DNA of 64,000 nucleotides from assembly GCF_001611975.1 (NCBI RefSeq), contig NZ_CP014525.1:1852001-1916000 (forward strand). The letters run 5' to 3'. Below are positions 62,631-64,000 of the stretch, piece after piece. The notes below the pieces were generated by a model, which was given only the letters and a program-made list of their open reading frames with translations, had not been told where the DNA came from and did no database searches. Each line of letters begins with the position of its first letter. Position 1 is the first letter of the stretch. Both the position numbers and the translations under genes were made by a program. Source of the DNA: Haematospirillum jordaniae (GTDB lineage: Bacteria; Pseudomonadota; Alphaproteobacteria; Rhodospirillales; Rhodospirillaceae).

Positions 62631-64000
62631 TCAATCCATAGCCTGAAGATCGTCAATAAAGCCCTCGATCACAGACAATCCTTTTGCCCAGAAGCCGGGA
62701 TCAGACGCATCAAGGCCAAAGGGTTCCAGCAATTCCCGATGACGCAGTGTTCCTCCTGCGGACAGCATGTTCAGGTATTTGTCCTGAAAACCCGGCATGC
62801 CTTGCTCGTAAACACGATACAGACTGTTCACCAGACAATCACCAAACGCATAGGCGTAGACGTAGAATGGCGTATGGACAAAGTGTGGAATGTAAGCCCA
62901 GTAATGCTGGTATTCCGCATCAAAGCGGAAAGCTGGCCCCAAACTCTCGGCCTGGGTCTGCATCCAGATCTCGCCAATCCTGTCTGTCGACACCTCTCCT
63001 ATTGAACGACGCTCGCTGTGCACTCTTCTCTCGAATTCGTGGAAAGCTATCTGACGCACAACGGTATTCAACATGTCTTCCACTTTGGCAATCAGCAGAA
63101 AACGGCGACGTCTTGCATCAGTCTCGGCATCCAGCATGGCGCGGAATGTCAACATTTCCCCGAAAACAGAAGCAGTCTCGGCCAAGGTCAATGGCGTGTC
63201 AGACATAAAGCAGCCTTGACGGCCAGCCAAAATCTGGTGGCAACCATGTCCCAGTTCATGGGCCAAGGTCATGACATCACGCCCTCTTCCCATAAAATTG
63301 AGAAGAAGATAAGGATGTACGCTGGGAACTGTTGGATGAGCAAAGGCACCAGATGCCTTGCCCGGACGTGCAGGCACATCAATCCATGCATTATCAAAAA
63401 AACGCTGTCCGACAGCGGCTAGTTCGGGAGAAAAACGCCCGTAGGCAGCAAGAACAAAGTCCGCTGCTTCCTTCCAGCTCCAGGTCCGGCTGCTGTCCCC
63501 TGGTACCGGCGCATTACGATCCCAGTAATCCAGAACATCAACACCGAACCACTTGGCCTTCATCGCATAATACCGATGTGACAAGCGCGGAAAGGAATCC
63601 TGCACGGCAGAAACCAAGGCATCGACAACAGGTTCTTCAACCTGATTGGCAAGATTACGGGCAGCCATAGGGCTTTTGTAACCACGCCAGCGGTCATCAA
63701 TTTCCTTGTCCTTGGCCAGAGTATTTGTAATCAGCCCGAACAGACGAATATTATCACCCAGAACCTGACCGATACTTTTAGCGGCACTCTTCCGGCGCTG
63801 TGGATCGGTTTCACCCAGCAGATGAGTGGCTTCGGTGATAGTCAGGTCCTTGCCATCAGTAGGAAACCGCAGCGACGCCATGGTTTCGTCAAATAGACGA
63901 ACCCAGGCCCCAGCGCCTGTAATCCCCTTCTCACTCGACAGCTTCTCCAGTTCATCGGAAAGCTGGTGGTTCTTGCTCAGGCGGACATCCCGGATCCAGG
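62631..64000 (-). CDS. pepF: Oligoendopeptidase F, M3 family (5' end missing)
   Basis: This cytoplasmic zinc metallopeptidase degrades short peptides. About 456 codons are present; the gene runs off the right edge, with in-frame coding continuing up to base 64000 (an internal ATG at 63881 is not the true start). The zinc motif HELGH is in MTLAHELGHGCHQ, followed by the third ligand region TLAETASVFGEMLTF. The upstream part has RDVRLSKNHQLS and GAGAWVRLFDETM, typical of PepF. It is convergent with trcR. Confidence 0.93.
   Translation of the reverse strand, partial: WIRDVRLSKNHQLSDELEKLSSEKGITGAGAWVRLFDETMASLRFPTDGKDLTITEATHLLGETDPQRRKSAAKSIGQVLGDNIRLFGLITNTLAKDKEIDDRWRGYKSPMAARNLANQVEEPVVDALVSAVQDSFPRLSHRYYAMKAKWFGVDVLDYWDRNAPVPGDSSRTWSWKEAADFVLAAYGRFSPELAAVGQRFFDNAWIDVPARPGKASGAFAHPTVPSVHPYLLLNFMGRGRDVMTLAHELGHGCHQILAGRQGCFMSDTPLTLAETASVFGEMLTFRAMLDAETDARRRRFLLIAKVEDMLNTVVRQIAFHEFERRVHSERRSIGEVSTDRIGEIWMQTQAESLGPAFRFDAEYQHYWAYIPHFVHTPFYVYAYAFGDCLVNSLYRVYEQGMPGFQDKYLNMLSAGGTLRHRELLEPFGLDASDPGFWAKGLSVIEGFIDDLQAMD

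Overview
The window is chromosomal DNA from an alphaproteobacterium, most likely a member of the Rhodospirillales. The evidence is the protein families and their order: nuoABCD; tpiA-secG-pyrG-kdsA-eno-ftsB; lon-hup; dapA-smpB beside an NYN protein, a family 5 uracil-DNA glycosylase, rpoZ and rsh; ppiD-trpE; trpGDC-lexA-comEC-gltX-gltA; an alphaproteobacterial SOS box (GAAC-N7-GAAC) before lexA; DUF1013/TrcR and DUF1192 proteins; and a probable rhodoquinone gene, rquA. Base composition is moderate (about half G+C by eye). A Haematospirillum-like relative is possible, but this is a guess. I see no insertion sequence, prophage, CRISPR array, rRNA or integron; coding density is high and almost every gene belongs to a known family.

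Layout. 1-2376 (minus): start of the complex I operon, nuoA-B-C-D, with nuoD running off the left edge. 2928-4372 (plus): a Coq10-like START protein, probable rquA and slyX as an overlapping trio. 4436-4511 (minus): tRNA-Val. 4683-7260 (plus): cystathionine beta-synthase and a gamma-family trans-sulfuration enzyme. 7304-8681 (minus): smpB and dapA, divergent from a lytic transglycosylase (8932-10917). 10931-15763 (minus): an alpha/beta hydrolase, an unknown exported protein, rsh, rpoZ, folK. 15956-17249 (plus): NYN protein and uracil-DNA glycosylase. 17304-26163 (minus): hup, lon, ftsB, eno, kdsA, pyrG, secG, tpiA. 26413-29905 (plus): ppiD and trpE. 29930-33752 (minus): a copper block (copZ-like, YibQ-type deacetylase, CopA ATPase) lying between trpE and trpG. 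33955-37234 (plus): trpG-D-C and lexA. 37238-39460 (minus): comEC. 39589-43202 (plus): gltX, gltA, a solitary solute-binding protein. 43249-44829 (minus): prfC. 44933-47022 (plus): extensin-like lipoprotein and a PBP4-type peptidase. 47019-49756 (minus): iron ABC permease and binding protein without an ATPase gene. 50007-51557 (plus): cysS. 51552-60665 (minus): REC-GGDEF-EAL regulator, maeB, pccA, pccB, 3-hydroxybutyrate dehydrogenase, DUF1192. 60759-62571 (plus): quinone oxidoreductase and TrcR. 62631 to the right edge (minus): oligoendopeptidase F, 5' end missing.

Themes: respiration and quinones (complex I, rquA); central carbon and acyl-CoA metabolism (enolase, triosephosphate isomerase, citrate synthase, malic enzyme, propionyl-CoA carboxylase, hydroxybutyrate dehydrogenase); tryptophan, lysine and sulfur amino acid synthesis; envelope maintenance; stress control (Lon with a candidate sigma-32 promoter, LexA with an SOS box, (p)ppGpp). 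I did not find a convincing undescribed system. The points most worth following are the rquA cluster divergent from complex I, the copper block between trpE and trpG, the extensin-like/PBP4 pair, and a few proteins with degenerate active sites.
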